This document shows positions 39,234 to 49,180 of a stretch of 64,000 nucleotides of DNA, one piece after another. Made by a program: the position numbers and the translations under genes. The stretch's first letter is position 1; every line of letters begins with the position of its first letter. Origin of the DNA: Legionella sp. (GTDB lineage: Bacteria; Pseudomonadota; Gammaproteobacteria; Legionellales; Legionellaceae); the NCBI GenBank assembly GCA_013911415.1, contig JACETI010000001.1:372001-436000 (forward strand). Direction: 5' to 3'. Under the pieces are notes generated by a model. The model was not told the origin of the DNA. It saw only the letters and a program-made list of their open reading frames with translations, and did no database searches.

Positions 39234-40751
39234 TCAAAAAGAGCCAGCTGCTGTGATTACAGCGCGTGCAATATTCTGAGGTGCATAGTAATAGGGTATA
39301 ACCTGGCGTTCTATAATTCGAGGAGAGGATGCACCGCGCTTGGTCGCCGCTGTCAATGCTTCTTCTTCTAATTGTTCTAATATAGCCTCTTTGTTATTTA
39401 GGGAGATAATTTTTTGAATGCTGACGCCAACTTCAGACAGAGCAGCACCGAAAGCGTTTGCACTTTCAGCGTGCTGTGGGATAAAGATATGTTCATCTAA
39501 AAGGGACTTAGGTAGCAATGAAGCACCTCCCCCTACAATAATGAGGGGTAAATTTTTTCGAAAACCGGCCATTTTCTGGTAGAGGTTTAAGATTTGCTCG
39601 TATGCTTGCCTTAATACTTTTCCCCCAGTATCTTTGTCGATACATTTCAATGCATTTGGTATGTGAAGAGTTCCGTCTGCAATCGCAGCATCGGTTAAGG
39701 TTAATTGCTGCCCGCCAAAAGACTTCGATTTTTGTAATAAAGTGTTTCCTAAGCTTAATGGCCCGATGTTAATTTTCGAATCATTCATTGAAAGGTAGCT
39801 GCCCCCTCCTAATCCAATGGAAATGAAATCTGGCATCGCGAAGCCGATTTCAACGCCTGCTATTTTGGTTGTTTTATAGGATTGACGGGTAAATCCATTA
39901 AGTACGACACCGACGTCTGTAGACGTTCCTCCAATATCCGCGACGACTACATCAGATAACCCTGATAGTCGAGCACCTCCTATAAATGAATTTTTGGGAC
40001 CGGCAGCAAGTGTGAGCACTGGAAAATTCATAGCTTCCTCTAGGCTCATCAAGGTGCCATCATTTTTTGTAATCAATAAAGGGCAACTTAAATCAATGGC
40101 GTGTAATGCACTTTTTAAATCTCTAAAACCTTTTTGCAAATGATTCTTTAACGCTGTATTTAGAATTGCAGCATTTTCTCTTTCGATAAATCCCATACCG
40201 CCAATTTCATGAGATAAAGTGATTGGTAGGTGAGATCCTAGTAAGTCCTGGATCCATTGTCTAACTTGGAGCTCTTGCTGAGGATAAAGCGGAGAAAACG
40301 CACCTGTCACGCAAAATCCTTCTGCTCCAGCGGCCATTAGTTCATTAATCGCATTGCGAGTTATTTCCTTACTCAAAGGAGTAATTTCACTTCCATCACA
40401 ATTAAATCCGCCAGGAAGGGTTTTGCTTGCTGCGAAAAGAGCATTTTTTAAAGTGACAGGCCAATTGAAGCATGCTGGTATGGTATTAGGTAAGTGGCCT
40501 GCAAGTCGAAGCACACCTACTTTACTTAAGTCTTTTGCTTGTAAGAGCGCGTTTATGGCATGTGTTGTACCAGCAAATACACTGCTAATAAGTTCTTTAT
40601 TTTCAGATAGTACTGCACTTATGGATTTCGTAAAGCCGCTACAAATATCTACTGTGGTCTTTGTTTTAGCCGTATGAAGAATTTTATTGTCACTGCTTAC
40701 CAGCACTGCGTCGGTATTGGTGCCTCCGATATCAATTCCAATTCTATACAT
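39234..40751 (-). CDS. Hydantoinase/oxoprolinase A-like ATPase
   Basis: Belongs to the HyuA/oxoprolinase family of ATP-dependent amidohydrolases. The product is about 505 aa from ATG 40751 (MYRIGIDIGGTNTDAVLV); ATG 40757 adds two residues. The actin-like ATP site is seen in IGIDIGGTNTD near residue 4 and ADIGGTSTDVGVV near residue 270. EIGFAMPDFISIGLGGGS is also present. It overlaps the DUF917 gene by 8 bp. HyuA-DUF917-permease triplets are linked to uptake and hydrolysis of hydantoin or related cyclic amides; the true substrate is unknown. Confidence 0.87.
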   Translation of the reverse strand: MYRIGIDIGGTNTDAVLVSSDNKILHTAKTKTTVDICSGFTKSISAVLSENKELISSVFAGTTHAINALLQAKDLSKVGVLRLAGHLPNTIPACFNWPVTLKNALFAASKTLPGGFNCDGSEITPLSKEITRNAINELMAAGAEGFCVTGAFSPLYPQQELQVRQWIQDLLGSHLPITLSHEIGGMGFIERENAAILNTALKNHLQKGFRDLKSALHAIDLSCPLLITKNDGTLMSLEEAMNFPVLTLAAGPKNSFIGGARLSGLSDVVVADIGGTSTDVGVVLNGFTRQSYKTTKIAGVEIGFAMPDFISIGLGGGSYLSMNDSKINIGPLSLGNTLLQKSKSFGGQQLTLTDAAIADGTLHIPNALKCIDKDTGGKVLRQAYEQILNLYQKMAGFRKNLPLIIVGGGASLLPKSLLDEHIFIPQHAESANAFGAALSEVGVSIQKIISLNNKEAILEQLEEEALTAATKRGASSPRIIERQVIPYYYAPQNIARAVITAAGSF

Positions 40752-41802
40752 GAGCATCTTCTCTGTTAAAGGTTTGAAAAGCAGAGGGACCAACGATCTC
40801 AAGGCCCGGTTTTGAATACCAGATAGCAGGGCTTTTAAGGATCAGGATATCAACGCGTAATCCATAGCTTAATGATTCAGAAGTAATTGGGGTACCTGTT
40901 TCTGCATCGAGTAAAGCTATAATATCCGGAGTGGCTGCTATATTATTTTTATCGTACTCTACAAAAAGATATTCGTTTTGAAATTTTATTAGCCAGGGCA
41001 AAGGTTTTGATCCCTGAATTGTGACTGTCCCCTGCAAAAAACCAGATTCAATGTATTGATCAATGTCGACGATTGTGCCACTGCCAAGCCAGGTACTGCC
41101 CTCGGCATGTTTCATTATTTCATCGATTGGACGGGTATGTTCAGCTCTTGCTTTCTGAATGGCCTTTCCAAGTGCACAAGCAGTTGAAATACTTCCATTT
41201 ATCATAACTTTTTTGGCCTCTTTGCCCGTTAAAACGTGCAAAACAATCGCCGCACTAGAGCCGAAAGATACTGTCATTTGACGAGCATATTTCTCAACTG
41301 TTTTGAGATCAGAGCATCGAAGTGTTACGGTGTTTCCAAAAGAATCTGACATATAACAAGCATTGGGTTTAACACCATGTACTGAAGTTGTAATCATTTG
41401 TAACTCTGGAAAAGCACGTCCAATTAAATCGGCATCGACAATTGGTAGACCTAGTTTTCCAGCAATATAAAAAGGTGTGAATGCATTTGATCCACCTATT
41501 TCTGTAACTGATAACGCAGAAGGCATTCTACCTAAGTCTTTTTCAATTAATCTTATAATAGTTTCTAGCTCTAATTGGCTACGTAGCTTTTCAAGGCCTA
41601 CTAAAGGAGCACCCATGAAGCCTATGGGGACGACTAAATCATTGTCATCAAGTTCGTTTAGGGATAAGAGATTAACAGGAGAGTTGGTTAACAAATGATT
41701 AGCAGTTAATACAGAATATTTTGGATTTCCACCGCCTCCTGAACCTAAGAGAGAAGCCCCTAAGGCCATGCTATCGAGTTGATTTTTTGAAAAGGCTAAC
41801 AT
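40744..41802 (-). CDS. DUF917 / hydantoinase-associated protein
   Basis: 352 aa from ATG 41802, which has GGAG about 11 bp upstream; a GTG at 41814 is possible but sits almost on this element. The N-terminal ALGASLLGSGGGGNP, the PIGFMGAPLV motif and the conserved TEIGGSNAFTPF are typical of DUF917 proteins, which accompany hydantoinase/oxoprolinase A. The C-terminal ends with a lyase-like domain containing RVDILILKSPAIWYS. Translation is coupled to both neighbours: the permease stop lies inside its first codons and its own stop lies inside hyuA. Confidence 0.85.
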   Translation of the reverse strand: MLAFSKNQLDSMALGASLLGSGGGGNPKYSVLTANHLLTNSPVNLLSLNELDDNDLVVPIGFMGAPLVGLEKLRSQLELETIIRLIEKDLGRMPSALSVTEIGGSNAFTPFYIAGKLGLPIVDADLIGRAFPELQMITTSVHGVKPNACYMSDSFGNTVTLRCSDLKTVEKYARQMTVSFGSSAAIVLHVLTGKEAKKVMINGSISTACALGKAIQKARAEHTRPIDEIMKHAEGSTWLGSGTIVDIDQYIESGFLQGTVTIQGSKPLPWLIKFQNEYLFVEYDKNNIAATPDIIALLDAETGTPITSESLSYGLRVDILILKSPAIWYSKPGLEIVGPSAFQTFNREDAHV

Positions 41803-43012
41803 AAACAGATGCACTCCTAAACAACAAAGTAGATATCGAAGCAGTCATTGCTGCATCTAAAAAGGCAAATCCAGAAATGGGAGGGATGTACTTATTCCAT
41901 GTAAGGATACCAAATAACGATCCTAATAAAAGCGATAAACAATTTGCAGATTGTACAATCGTAGAATAAGGCGAGAGTTTAAATTTATCAAAGAAAAAAC
42001 TCGTTAGTATCACAGCCCCCATGCTACCTATAAGAATATTGATACCGTCTAACCAAAATGTAAATCGAGTAATGATATCAAAACAAGACAGGGTGGAACC
42101 CATTATTCCAAGAAATACAAGCGTTTTTTTACGGCTAAAATTTCGTGTAAATGGACGGAGTGCAATATCACAAGAATAGATATTGCCATTATTAATCATA
42201 CAATTAGAAATTGTCAGAAAAAATACCATCAAGACTACACCTATCGTACCTCCTGCCTGAGCGATAACATTTACAACCGGACGACCTGCTATAAAAAAAG
42301 CGAATACTGCTCCAACCATGGTTATTGCAGGAATAAATAGCATAAAAGTCAGAGAGGTTGAAATTAACGCATCTTTTTTCGTTCGAGCGAAACGATAATA
42401 GGTTGGAAGATCGATAATGATGGCAAGGTTAGAAGCAAGGACAAGCGGAATGCCCGCGCATGTGATTTTTTCTCCATAAAATAGTTCAGAAGTACCTAAA
42501 TTAGGAAGGATAAAAAAAGAGTAGGCGATAATAGAAATGATAATCGGAAAGTTTAATAGCGCAAACGTGCCGATAGAATGAATGTCTTTTATTACAATTA
42601 AGGTAGCTGTTATGCCTAAAATTAAGTTAACTAAAATGGATAACTCGGAGTGAGGAACATGGAGCACGCCAAGCAACTTTGAGATGGAAACACTGATAAA
42701 ACTCAAGTTAATTGTAAACCATCCAAACAATGAAATGCCCATAGCAATACCGCAAATGAGCATCCCCTTCTTCCCTAAAAATATTTCAGCGCATTCGATT
42801 GTAGAGAGAGGTTTTTTTAAAGCGAGCGACATTGAAATGATAGCGAGGCAAAATAGAATGAGACTACCGCACATAATACTGACGATCGCGCTTACTAACC
42901 CATATGTTAGAAATAAAATATAGCCCACCAGGATAGGCGGTAGGCCAACGGCTAGTCCAAATTGCACTGCAGCAAGGCGACGCCAATTTTGAGTCATAGG
43001 GTGCTCAGTCAC
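41771..43012 (-). CDS. NCS1-type nucleobase/hydantoin permease-like transporter
   Basis: 413-aa inner-membrane protein with about 12 hydrophobic segments. It resembles the cytosine-permease (CodB) branch of the NCS1 family: the NWRRLAAVQFGLAVGLPPILVGY start, GISLFGWFTINLSF (TM3) and the ADLPTYYRFAR-like DLPTYYRFARTKKDA. The start GTG at 43012 overlaps the preceding stop (GTGA), while an ATG at 42997 is a second choice. NCS1 carriers import hydantoins, purines, pyrimidines or allantoin. Its place beside a HyuA/DUF917 pair supports a cyclic-amide substrate. Confidence 0.82.
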   Translation of the reverse strand: MTEHPMTQNWRRLAAVQFGLAVGLPPILVGYILFLTYGLVSAIVSIMCGSLILFCLAIISMSLALKKPLSTIECAEIFLGKKGMLICGIAMGISLFGWFTINLSFISVSISKLLGVLHVPHSELSILVNLILGITATLIVIKDIHSIGTFALLNFPIIISIIAYSFFILPNLGTSELFYGEKITCAGIPLVLASNLAIIIDLPTYYRFARTKKDALISTSLTFMLFIPAITMVGAVFAFFIAGRPVVNVIAQAGGTIGVVLMVFFLTISNCMINNGNIYSCDIALRPFTRNFSRKKTLVFLGIMGSTLSCFDIITRFTFWLDGINILIGSMGAVILTSFFFDKFKLSPYSTIVQSANCLSLLLGSLFGILTWNKYIPPISGFAFLDAAMTASISTLLFRSASVYVSLFKKSTR

Positions 43013-44256
43013 ATCATTTTAGGGCTGGACGAAGTGGTTTCATTAAGGGGTTCTTCTGCATGGAAACAATGTGATTGTTTTTCAACTGAGTGATACCAAG
43101 TATTTTGTTTTGAATCAACGGTACTAAAGGTTGAGACGTATACATGCTTCGTATTTATCGGGATGTTCTGATAGAAATGGTTTGAATTGAAAAAATAGCT
43201 ATTTATTCCAATATGATTTTTTATACCCTCTTTTTTATAAGTTTGGAGGAGTTTTGAGATCTCATCACAATGATCAAGCGCTGTAATAGGTGTGCGTTGT
43301 CCCTCTTTCTTGAGAAAAGTTTGGGAAGTAAATTGAGGGTGTGTCGCTGCAATGGTCAAAATTAAATCTTTAAGTTCTAAAGATTTAAAGTTCTCAACAA
43401 ACTGACTAAAACATGAGTTTAATAAACACCCTGTTTTAGGAAAAGTAAGGGTTTCATTACTAGACAAATTTAATCCTGAATACATATTGATTGCTATGCA
43501 CGGTGTTTTTTTATCTTCTTCTGATGGTTCCGTTTGAATAAATTGATTATTACTAGGTTTATAAAAAAGTGTTTTTGAACCGTTCACTTTATACTGATCT
43601 TTGTTGTCTAAAGTAAACTGAGTCAATGCTATGACAACAGGGATTTTTTTCTCAAGCGCTAGTTCTATGGTGGCGAGGTAACCTGTAAAGAATTCAACAA
43701 ATCGAATAGGTATTTCAGAATAGGTTGTGAATGTTTGATCTTTGAGTCGTCGTAAAATTGCATCTTTATAAGGAATATTACTAGATTCTACACTTTTGCA
43801 TAGATCTTCTGTAAGGAAAGCAGTTAATTCTTTTTTAGCTGTACCTAAAGCTGCAATATTTTTTTTGTTAGAAACAAGATCCCAGCCCGGAGGTTTATAC
43901 TTTAAATTAGTAAATTGATCCATTGACATTCCATAAGCATCTTTTTTTTCCACTTTGGATAGCGTTAATAAATAATACATACCTAGGATGTCATATTCTT
44001 TATCAGAAATTTCGTTTTTAGTCCGAAGCTTTTCGAGGATAGAAATCAACCAAAGTGTTCTTAGTTGACAAGACCAGTCACTAACCAAAGGATCAAGTTC
44101 ATCAAAAGCTCCAGCTTCAAGGCGCTTAATAGCAACCTTGCCTAAATCACGGATGGCTTCACTAAATTCGAATGCTTCCGGTTTGGTATTTTTCTTTCTA
44201 AGAATATTGGAGGATTTAGAGGAGGAAAAAAAATTTGGTTCCTTTGATTGTTTCAT
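43009..44256 (-). CDS. Orphan protein encoded at the head of the hydantoinase operon
   Basis: Not recognised. From ATG 44256 it is 415 aa (a TTG at 44277 would add seven). It is soluble, Lys/Ser/Thr-rich and mostly helical in the first half. Stretches include CQLRTLWLISILEKL near residue 64 and YSGLNLSSNETLTFPKTGC near 260. The last 25 residues contain AEEPLNETTSSS, loosely like an E-block; this is an inference. Its stop overlaps the permease start by 4 bp, so it is translated with the operon although nothing in it suggests metabolism. Confidence 0.7.
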   Translation of the reverse strand: MKQSKEPNFFSSSKSSNILRKKNTKPEAFEFSEAIRDLGKVAIKRLEAGAFDELDPLVSDWSCQLRTLWLISILEKLRTKNEISDKEYDILGMYYLLTLSKVEKKDAYGMSMDQFTNLKYKPPGWDLVSNKKNIAALGTAKKELTAFLTEDLCKSVESSNIPYKDAILRRLKDQTFTTYSEIPIRFVEFFTGYLATIELALEKKIPVVIALTQFTLDNKDQYKVNGSKTLFYKPSNNQFIQTEPSEEDKKTPCIAINMYSGLNLSSNETLTFPKTGCLLNSCFSQFVENFKSLELKDLILTIAATHPQFTSQTFLKKEGQRTPITALDHCDEISKLLQTYKKEGIKNHIGINSYFFNSNHFYQNIPINTKHVYVSTFSTVDSKQNTWYHSVEKQSHCFHAEEPLNETTSSSPKMM

Positions 44257-44490
44257 GGGGAGGCCAGGGTGATCCAAAAAACAAATTTTATCGATTGCAT
44301 GAATAAACTGTCAATTAAAAAATCATACCAGCGCTCGTTTAACTTGTTTGAGTGCAATAAAGCACTAAACGGTATTCTCATTGTAGAGAGTGTAATACGG
44401 GTAATGGAAAAACTTTATGATGGTAGGCATGTGCAATAAAGAGGGTTATTACTAAATTTCAGTCACAACAAAAATCGGAGGAAATTTTCC

Positions 44491-47400
44491 TTAGTGCATT
44501 TGCAAATTATGCGCTAGGTTTTTTTTCGCAGTGGTTTCATTTTTTTTTAAGGATGTGTCTTTGTTAAAAAAAGAATAGGTTCGAATAGGATTATTTTTTT
44601 CTGTAAGTAACTGAATAATGTCCGAGTGTTGATGGAAGGTTGCTATTTCAAGCGGTAGAACCCCCAGTGTATCTGCATAATATTTATTTGCCCCATTATG
44701 TAACAATAGCGAAAGGAGGGCTACATCCCCTTTTTTTGCTGCATGCCACAGAGGGGTTTTCCCCCATTTGTTTTGTTGATTAATATCAGCACCGGCCTCT
44801 ATAAGACGTTTAACGTTTTCAAGCTGCCCTTGTTGAGTAGCAAGGTTAAGTGCAGTATTTCCATCGTCGTCCAATCGATTAATATCAACAGGATAACCAA
44901 GAAGAGTTTGGATAGCTTGCGTGCGGTTTTTAATAATTGCTGCAGAGAGCGGTGTTAGCCCATCTTCATTGGTTGTATCGAAAGGATTTGGATTTAAGAG
45001 TTCGTTGAGAGCTGTTTGAAATCCCTGTTTTAATAGCGCTCGGACAATCAACACAATATGGGCCCTTGAACGATCTGCAACGATTGTATTCAGCAGTAAT
45101 TTAAGGGTTTCTACGTGCCCTTCATGGGCTGCTATCCAAAGAGGAGAGGCCCCGTTACAGTCAGTTTGATATAAATTTGCACCTTTATCAATAAGTAGCT
45201 TGAGAATATCATTATAACCTTTACGGACCGCTATACTTAGTGCAGTGACCCGCCCTTGTGCAGCGTGGTGAGTGGCAGCGCCCGCATTCAAAAGCACCTC
45301 CAAAAATTTAACCTTTCCTGTTGCTGCTGCAATCCATAACGGCGTTCTTCCTTTTTTAACGTCCCCTATATTACAATCGGCATTATGCTTTAACAGGGTT
45401 TTTACTGCCTCGAGATTTCTTTTTTTTGTCGCTATCCATAATGGCGATTTGCGTTTGTTGTCCGTTTGATTGATGAATGCACCAGCATTAAGTAAACCCA
45501 TTAACAGGGCTACTTCACCATTATAAGCAGCAGCCCATAACGGCGCCCTACCTTTGTGATCGGTTTGGGATATATTGGCGCCATGCGTTAACAGGAAAGA
45601 CACGGTTGGTAGTTGATTTCTATAAGTTGCCGCCAATAATGGGGTTACTCCGAATATGTCCGCTTGATTGACATTTGCCCCCGAATGCCAAAGCGCTTTC
45701 AGTATGTCTACATGCCCACAGTGAGCTGCTATCCAGCAGGCAGTTTTTCGAGAGCCGTCTCTCTGGTTGATAGTTGCTCCTGCGCTTAGTAATGCACGGA
45801 CTGTCCTAATATGTCCATTTTGGACTGCAATCATGAGAGGGGTTGTGCCTGAAAAATTTCCTTGATCAATCGCAGTTGAACCCGCGTTAATAAGAAAGAC
45901 AATGCTTTCAACGTCATCGTTGCAAGCGGCGATCCAAAGCGCCGTGTTTCCTTGGATATCCTGTTGTTCGATATCGCAACCAACCGCACAAAGAAGTTTG
46001 ATGATTGCCGTTTGTTTTTGTCTTACAGCATTCGCAATTGCTAAACTTGATTCGACCCAGCTTTTGAAGGTATCAAACCCGTGACTTAAAATAACCCGTA
46101 AAACTTCCAGATTTCCGTCTTGAATCGCTTGATTAGCTAATCCCCAGCCACAATGGTCCAATATTCTAGACGCGGATTGATCATTACAGACGAGGATTTG
46201 AAGTGGTTGATAAGCATTATTTTTACAAGCTTCTAAAACACAATTTTTAATGAGTTCATGCTGATGATTCTTCAGATAATATAATAAATCCTCTAACGCT
46301 TTTTTAGGTAAGGAGGTAGGGTTACCAAGCGCGTATTCAGCAAAACGACACAAATGTGCTGGATTCTGATAATGTTTGTTTTTGACGACTTGTTCAAAAA
46401 ACATATTGATCATCGATGGGTGCGCAATGATCCATGTAAAATATTGATCAGCAAGAAGTGGATTGTCTAAATAGCTATTTTTATATAAACGGATAAAGTG
46501 AAAATCCTCTAGTACTCCAAATAAAATATTCTTAGAAATAAAAATTTCTTTTGATTGTCTATTTAGTAAGTGTACGGTGATTTTTTCCTGCAGTGCCTTC
46601 ATCTCTTCCATAGTTAATGCGGTATAAAAGAGTTTATTATTTTCATTTTTTTCGGCTAAAAAGATTTGACCATTGAAAATACAGCGTATATTTCCAAGGC
46701 TAAGAGACACGCTTTTTTCGTCGATTACTTTTTCTCGACACAATTTTGATACCAGCATCCCATTTAAAACGGTAGTAAAGGTCGTCTTAGGCTGCATAAC
46801 TATTGTGAAAGCATTTTCTAGTTCGTTGTAACTTTCTTCGTAGTCATATAAGGATTGATAAAAACTATTTGCTAGTATTTCGTTGTTTGGTTCTACGAAA
46901 TGAGCATACTCAAGTATGCTCCCAAAAAGCATTTGATTACTTGCATCAAATGCTTCGTTAGGAAGTGCGGGTAGAAGGGTGTGTAACACATCTAGAAAAT
47001 TACTCAGCGTGAAATTCTTTTCAACATAGTTAGTGATTCTTTCTAAATGAATAACACGTGGATAAATAACTGCTAATGCATCCGTTTGCGAGTGACAGCC
47101 ATAATTGTCGGCAAGATAATTAAAATAAGCATTAATAACATGTACTTCACTGCTCGAACCAAGGTATAAATTATTTTCTTGAACGTAGGATTGTACAAGT
47201 GTCCGGAGTAAATTTTCTTTTGCTGTATGTAACGCCACATCGAAATTGGTCATACTAAAATGACGTAAAGCCATATCTAAATTAGATGCTGCGCCAACGC
47301 CGCATTGGTCGACTGTATAACGATCAAGAATAGAGGGTTGTTTTAAATCAATGTGACAAATAAACCAAAAATGCTCTTCTAAGGTTTTCTTTGCCCAATG

Positions 47401-47688
47401 GAGATAGGCTTCTTGATCAATTTGAGAGTTTTCGTTTGTTAATTGCTCTACTTTTTTTTGGAATAATATGAAAATGGGATATCGTCCTTGGGTTTTGTTT
47501 TCGATAAAATTAAGTAACGTAAGTAATTGTTCTTTGCTGGATTGAAAGTTAAAAGAGCCATCTTTTTGATAAAATTCACTGGCTTGTCCATTATAAATGA
47601 GTTGCAACTGTATTTGATTCCAGTGAGTAATTCCATGCGTGGGATAAGCTGGGCGTTTTGTTAAAAAAGTTTTTAAAAACATGGACAT
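44491..47688 (-). CDS. Large ankyrin-repeat protein, about 1065 aa
   Basis: The C-terminal half, from about residue 510 to 1035, holds about 15 ankyrin repeats of 33 residues. Typical units are TPLMIAVQNGHIRTVRALL, SPLWIAAHEGHVETLKLLL and TALNLATQQGQLENVKRLI. The N-terminal 500 aa are helical, without a signal or membrane segment, and do not match any family I know. I use ATG 47688, because the longer TTG start at 47727 has no ribosome site. Intact repeats without internal stops imply maintained function. A host-directed effector is likely in this kind of genome, but secretion is unproved. Confidence 0.88.
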   Translation of the reverse strand: MSMFLKTFLTKRPAYPTHGITHWNQIQLQLIYNGQASEFYQKDGSFNFQSSKEQLLTLLNFIENKTQGRYPIFILFQKKVEQLTNENSQIDQEAYLHWAKKTLEEHFWFICHIDLKQPSILDRYTVDQCGVGAASNLDMALRHFSMTNFDVALHTAKENLLRTLVQSYVQENNLYLGSSSEVHVINAYFNYLADNYGCHSQTDALAVIYPRVIHLERITNYVEKNFTLSNFLDVLHTLLPALPNEAFDASNQMLFGSILEYAHFVEPNNEILANSFYQSLYDYEESYNELENAFTIVMQPKTTFTTVLNGMLVSKLCREKVIDEKSVSLSLGNIRCIFNGQIFLAEKNENNKLFYTALTMEEMKALQEKITVHLLNRQSKEIFISKNILFGVLEDFHFIRLYKNSYLDNPLLADQYFTWIIAHPSMINMFFEQVVKNKHYQNPAHLCRFAEYALGNPTSLPKKALEDLLYYLKNHQHELIKNCVLEACKNNAYQPLQILVCNDQSASRILDHCGWGLANQAIQDGNLEVLRVILSHGFDTFKSWVESSLAIANAVRQKQTAIIKLLCAVGCDIEQQDIQGNTALWIAACNDDVESIVFLINAGSTAIDQGNFSGTTPLMIAVQNGHIRTVRALLSAGATINQRDGSRKTACWIAAHCGHVDILKALWHSGANVNQADIFGVTPLLAATYRNQLPTVSFLLTHGANISQTDHKGRAPLWAAAYNGEVALLMGLLNAGAFINQTDNKRKSPLWIATKKRNLEAVKTLLKHNADCNIGDVKKGRTPLWIAAATGKVKFLEVLLNAGAATHHAAQGRVTALSIAVRKGYNDILKLLIDKGANLYQTDCNGASPLWIAAHEGHVETLKLLLNTIVADRSRAHIVLIVRALLKQGFQTALNELLNPNPFDTTNEDGLTPLSAAIIKNRTQAIQTLLGYPVDINRLDDDGNTALNLATQQGQLENVKRLIEAGADINQQNKWGKTPLWHAAKKGDVALLSLLLHNGANKYYADTLGVLPLEIATFHQHSDIIQLLTEKNNPIRTYSFFNKDTSLKKNETTAKKNLAHNLQMH

Positions 47689-47753
47689 GTTTTCATAATT
47701 AGATAATCTATATCTTAAGATAGACAATTATAAAACGTCAATTTTGACCGTTT

Positions 47754-49118
47754 TTATCTTTTTTTCTTAAGCATAATTAGCAGCAGAACAAAGAAAAGTA
47801 AGCTTCCACCGGTGGTGTAAATATAGAGACCACGATGAGTTGCTTGAATATCTTCTGGTGGAATAAGGCCGGCAAGTAAGCCGATAAAGCTGATGAAAAC
47901 AGCAAGAAGAGGTAATGCCTTATCGAGAACAGAAAGGGTCAGATTTTTAGTTGCTGCATGGAAAAGTAATTTGAAAGCAGCAGCAAAAAGAAGAACGTAA
48001 TAGATAAGAGCAAATTGAGCCGTTAAAGCTGAGAAGAGCCAATAGGCGCTGTTAATGTTTGGAAGTAAAAGAAATCCGTTCAGAATGAGACTGTAAATTA
48101 CCCCCTGAAGTAATAAAAGACGAATAGGGACACCGTTTTTATTGAGTTTTGCAAAAAATTGTTTGGGAAAAGAAGCGGCTAACGCAGTATGCAAGCCTAG
48201 GACAAGACCAATGATCCATGAAGATGCCATGCCCAACGAGCCGATGACAATGCAAATGCCAACGATGAAGGCGCCGGTAGGGAAAGTAGATCCAAAGAAT
48301 TGTCTGAATACATCGATGATGCCACCTAACAAAGAAATTTTTTCGGGCGGAATTACAATACAAAGGCAAAGAGAGCTGACAATGAGTAATAAAAGTATCG
48401 AAAAGCTACTGATTAACAATGCTTTCGGATAAGCCTTTTCTGGCTGGCGGACGTAAGGCGCATACATCGCAATGACTTCCAGCCCAAGTAAGCTAAATAA
48501 GAAATTAGAAAAGTAGGCAATGTTGTGCATCACATGAGTATCTGGAAGAAGCTTTGACCAATGCATATCAATGGCAGGGGTCAGTCCCACAGATAGCCAG
48601 TAAAAGACCATAAAAACCATAAGAAACATTGGAATCAATGTACCGACGATCGCACTAACTGTGCTTAACCAGTGACTCATGCGCACGCCAAAAAAATGCA
48701 TAAAGGTAATTAACCAAAAGAGCAATGCACAGGTCAGTAGAATCAAAGTTTTATTATATTCTAATTCCGGGGCAATGAGAGAAAGTAAGATATTTGAAAT
48801 GAAAGCGAAAATGGTAGGATACCAAATGATATTGTAGATCCATACCAAGGAAAGGGATATATAACGCCAGCGGCTACCAAAAGCTGCTTCAATCCACAAA
48901 AAGGCCCCCCCTCCCTGGGTAAATTGTACGGCCAGTCGTGAGGTGATCCAGGCTAAAGGCAAGAAAAAAAATAAAGCTGCAATCACGTAAAAGCTAATTA
49001 AAGAAAAACCATATTGCGCAACAATGGGAAGATTACGTAGGCTATCTACGGAAATGATCGCTATCATTATCAAATGAAAGCTTGTAAATCGTTTATTTGT
49101 TACGCTAATAGAATCCAT
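47754..49118 (-). CDS. APC-superfamily amino-acid permease
   Basis: 454-aa inner-membrane transporter with about 12 segments. The first segment pattern SVDSLRNLPIVAQYGFSLISFY and the GGGAFLWIEAAFGSRW loop place it in the APC superfamily. It resembles the glutamate/GABA-antiporter-like permeases that are numerous in Legionellales. It is a paralogue of the permease at 62215-63621, sharing those motifs. It lies 62 bp downstream of hutH in the same direction, so histidine or a histidine-derived amino acid is a possible substrate; this is inferred from position only. Confidence 0.9.
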   Translation of the reverse strand: MDSISVTNKRFTSFHLIMIAIISVDSLRNLPIVAQYGFSLISFYVIAALFFFLPLAWITSRLAVQFTQGGGAFLWIEAAFGSRWRYISLSLVWIYNIIWYPTIFAFISNILLSLIAPELEYNKTLILLTCALLFWLITFMHFFGVRMSHWLSTVSAIVGTLIPMFLMVFMVFYWLSVGLTPAIDMHWSKLLPDTHVMHNIAYFSNFLFSLLGLEVIAMYAPYVRQPEKAYPKALLISSFSILLLLIVSSLCLCIVIPPEKISLLGGIIDVFRQFFGSTFPTGAFIVGICIVIGSLGMASSWIIGLVLGLHTALAASFPKQFFAKLNKNGVPIRLLLLQGVIYSLILNGFLLLPNINSAYWLFSALTAQFALIYYVLLFAAAFKLLFHAATKNLTLSVLDKALPLLAVFISFIGLLAGLIPPEDIQATHRGLYIYTTGGSLLFFVLLLIMLKKKR

Positions 49119-49180
49119 AATAATAACTTTTTAACGATCCTTTAACCGGAGATCGAATCATTTTATACAAGATGATCTCA

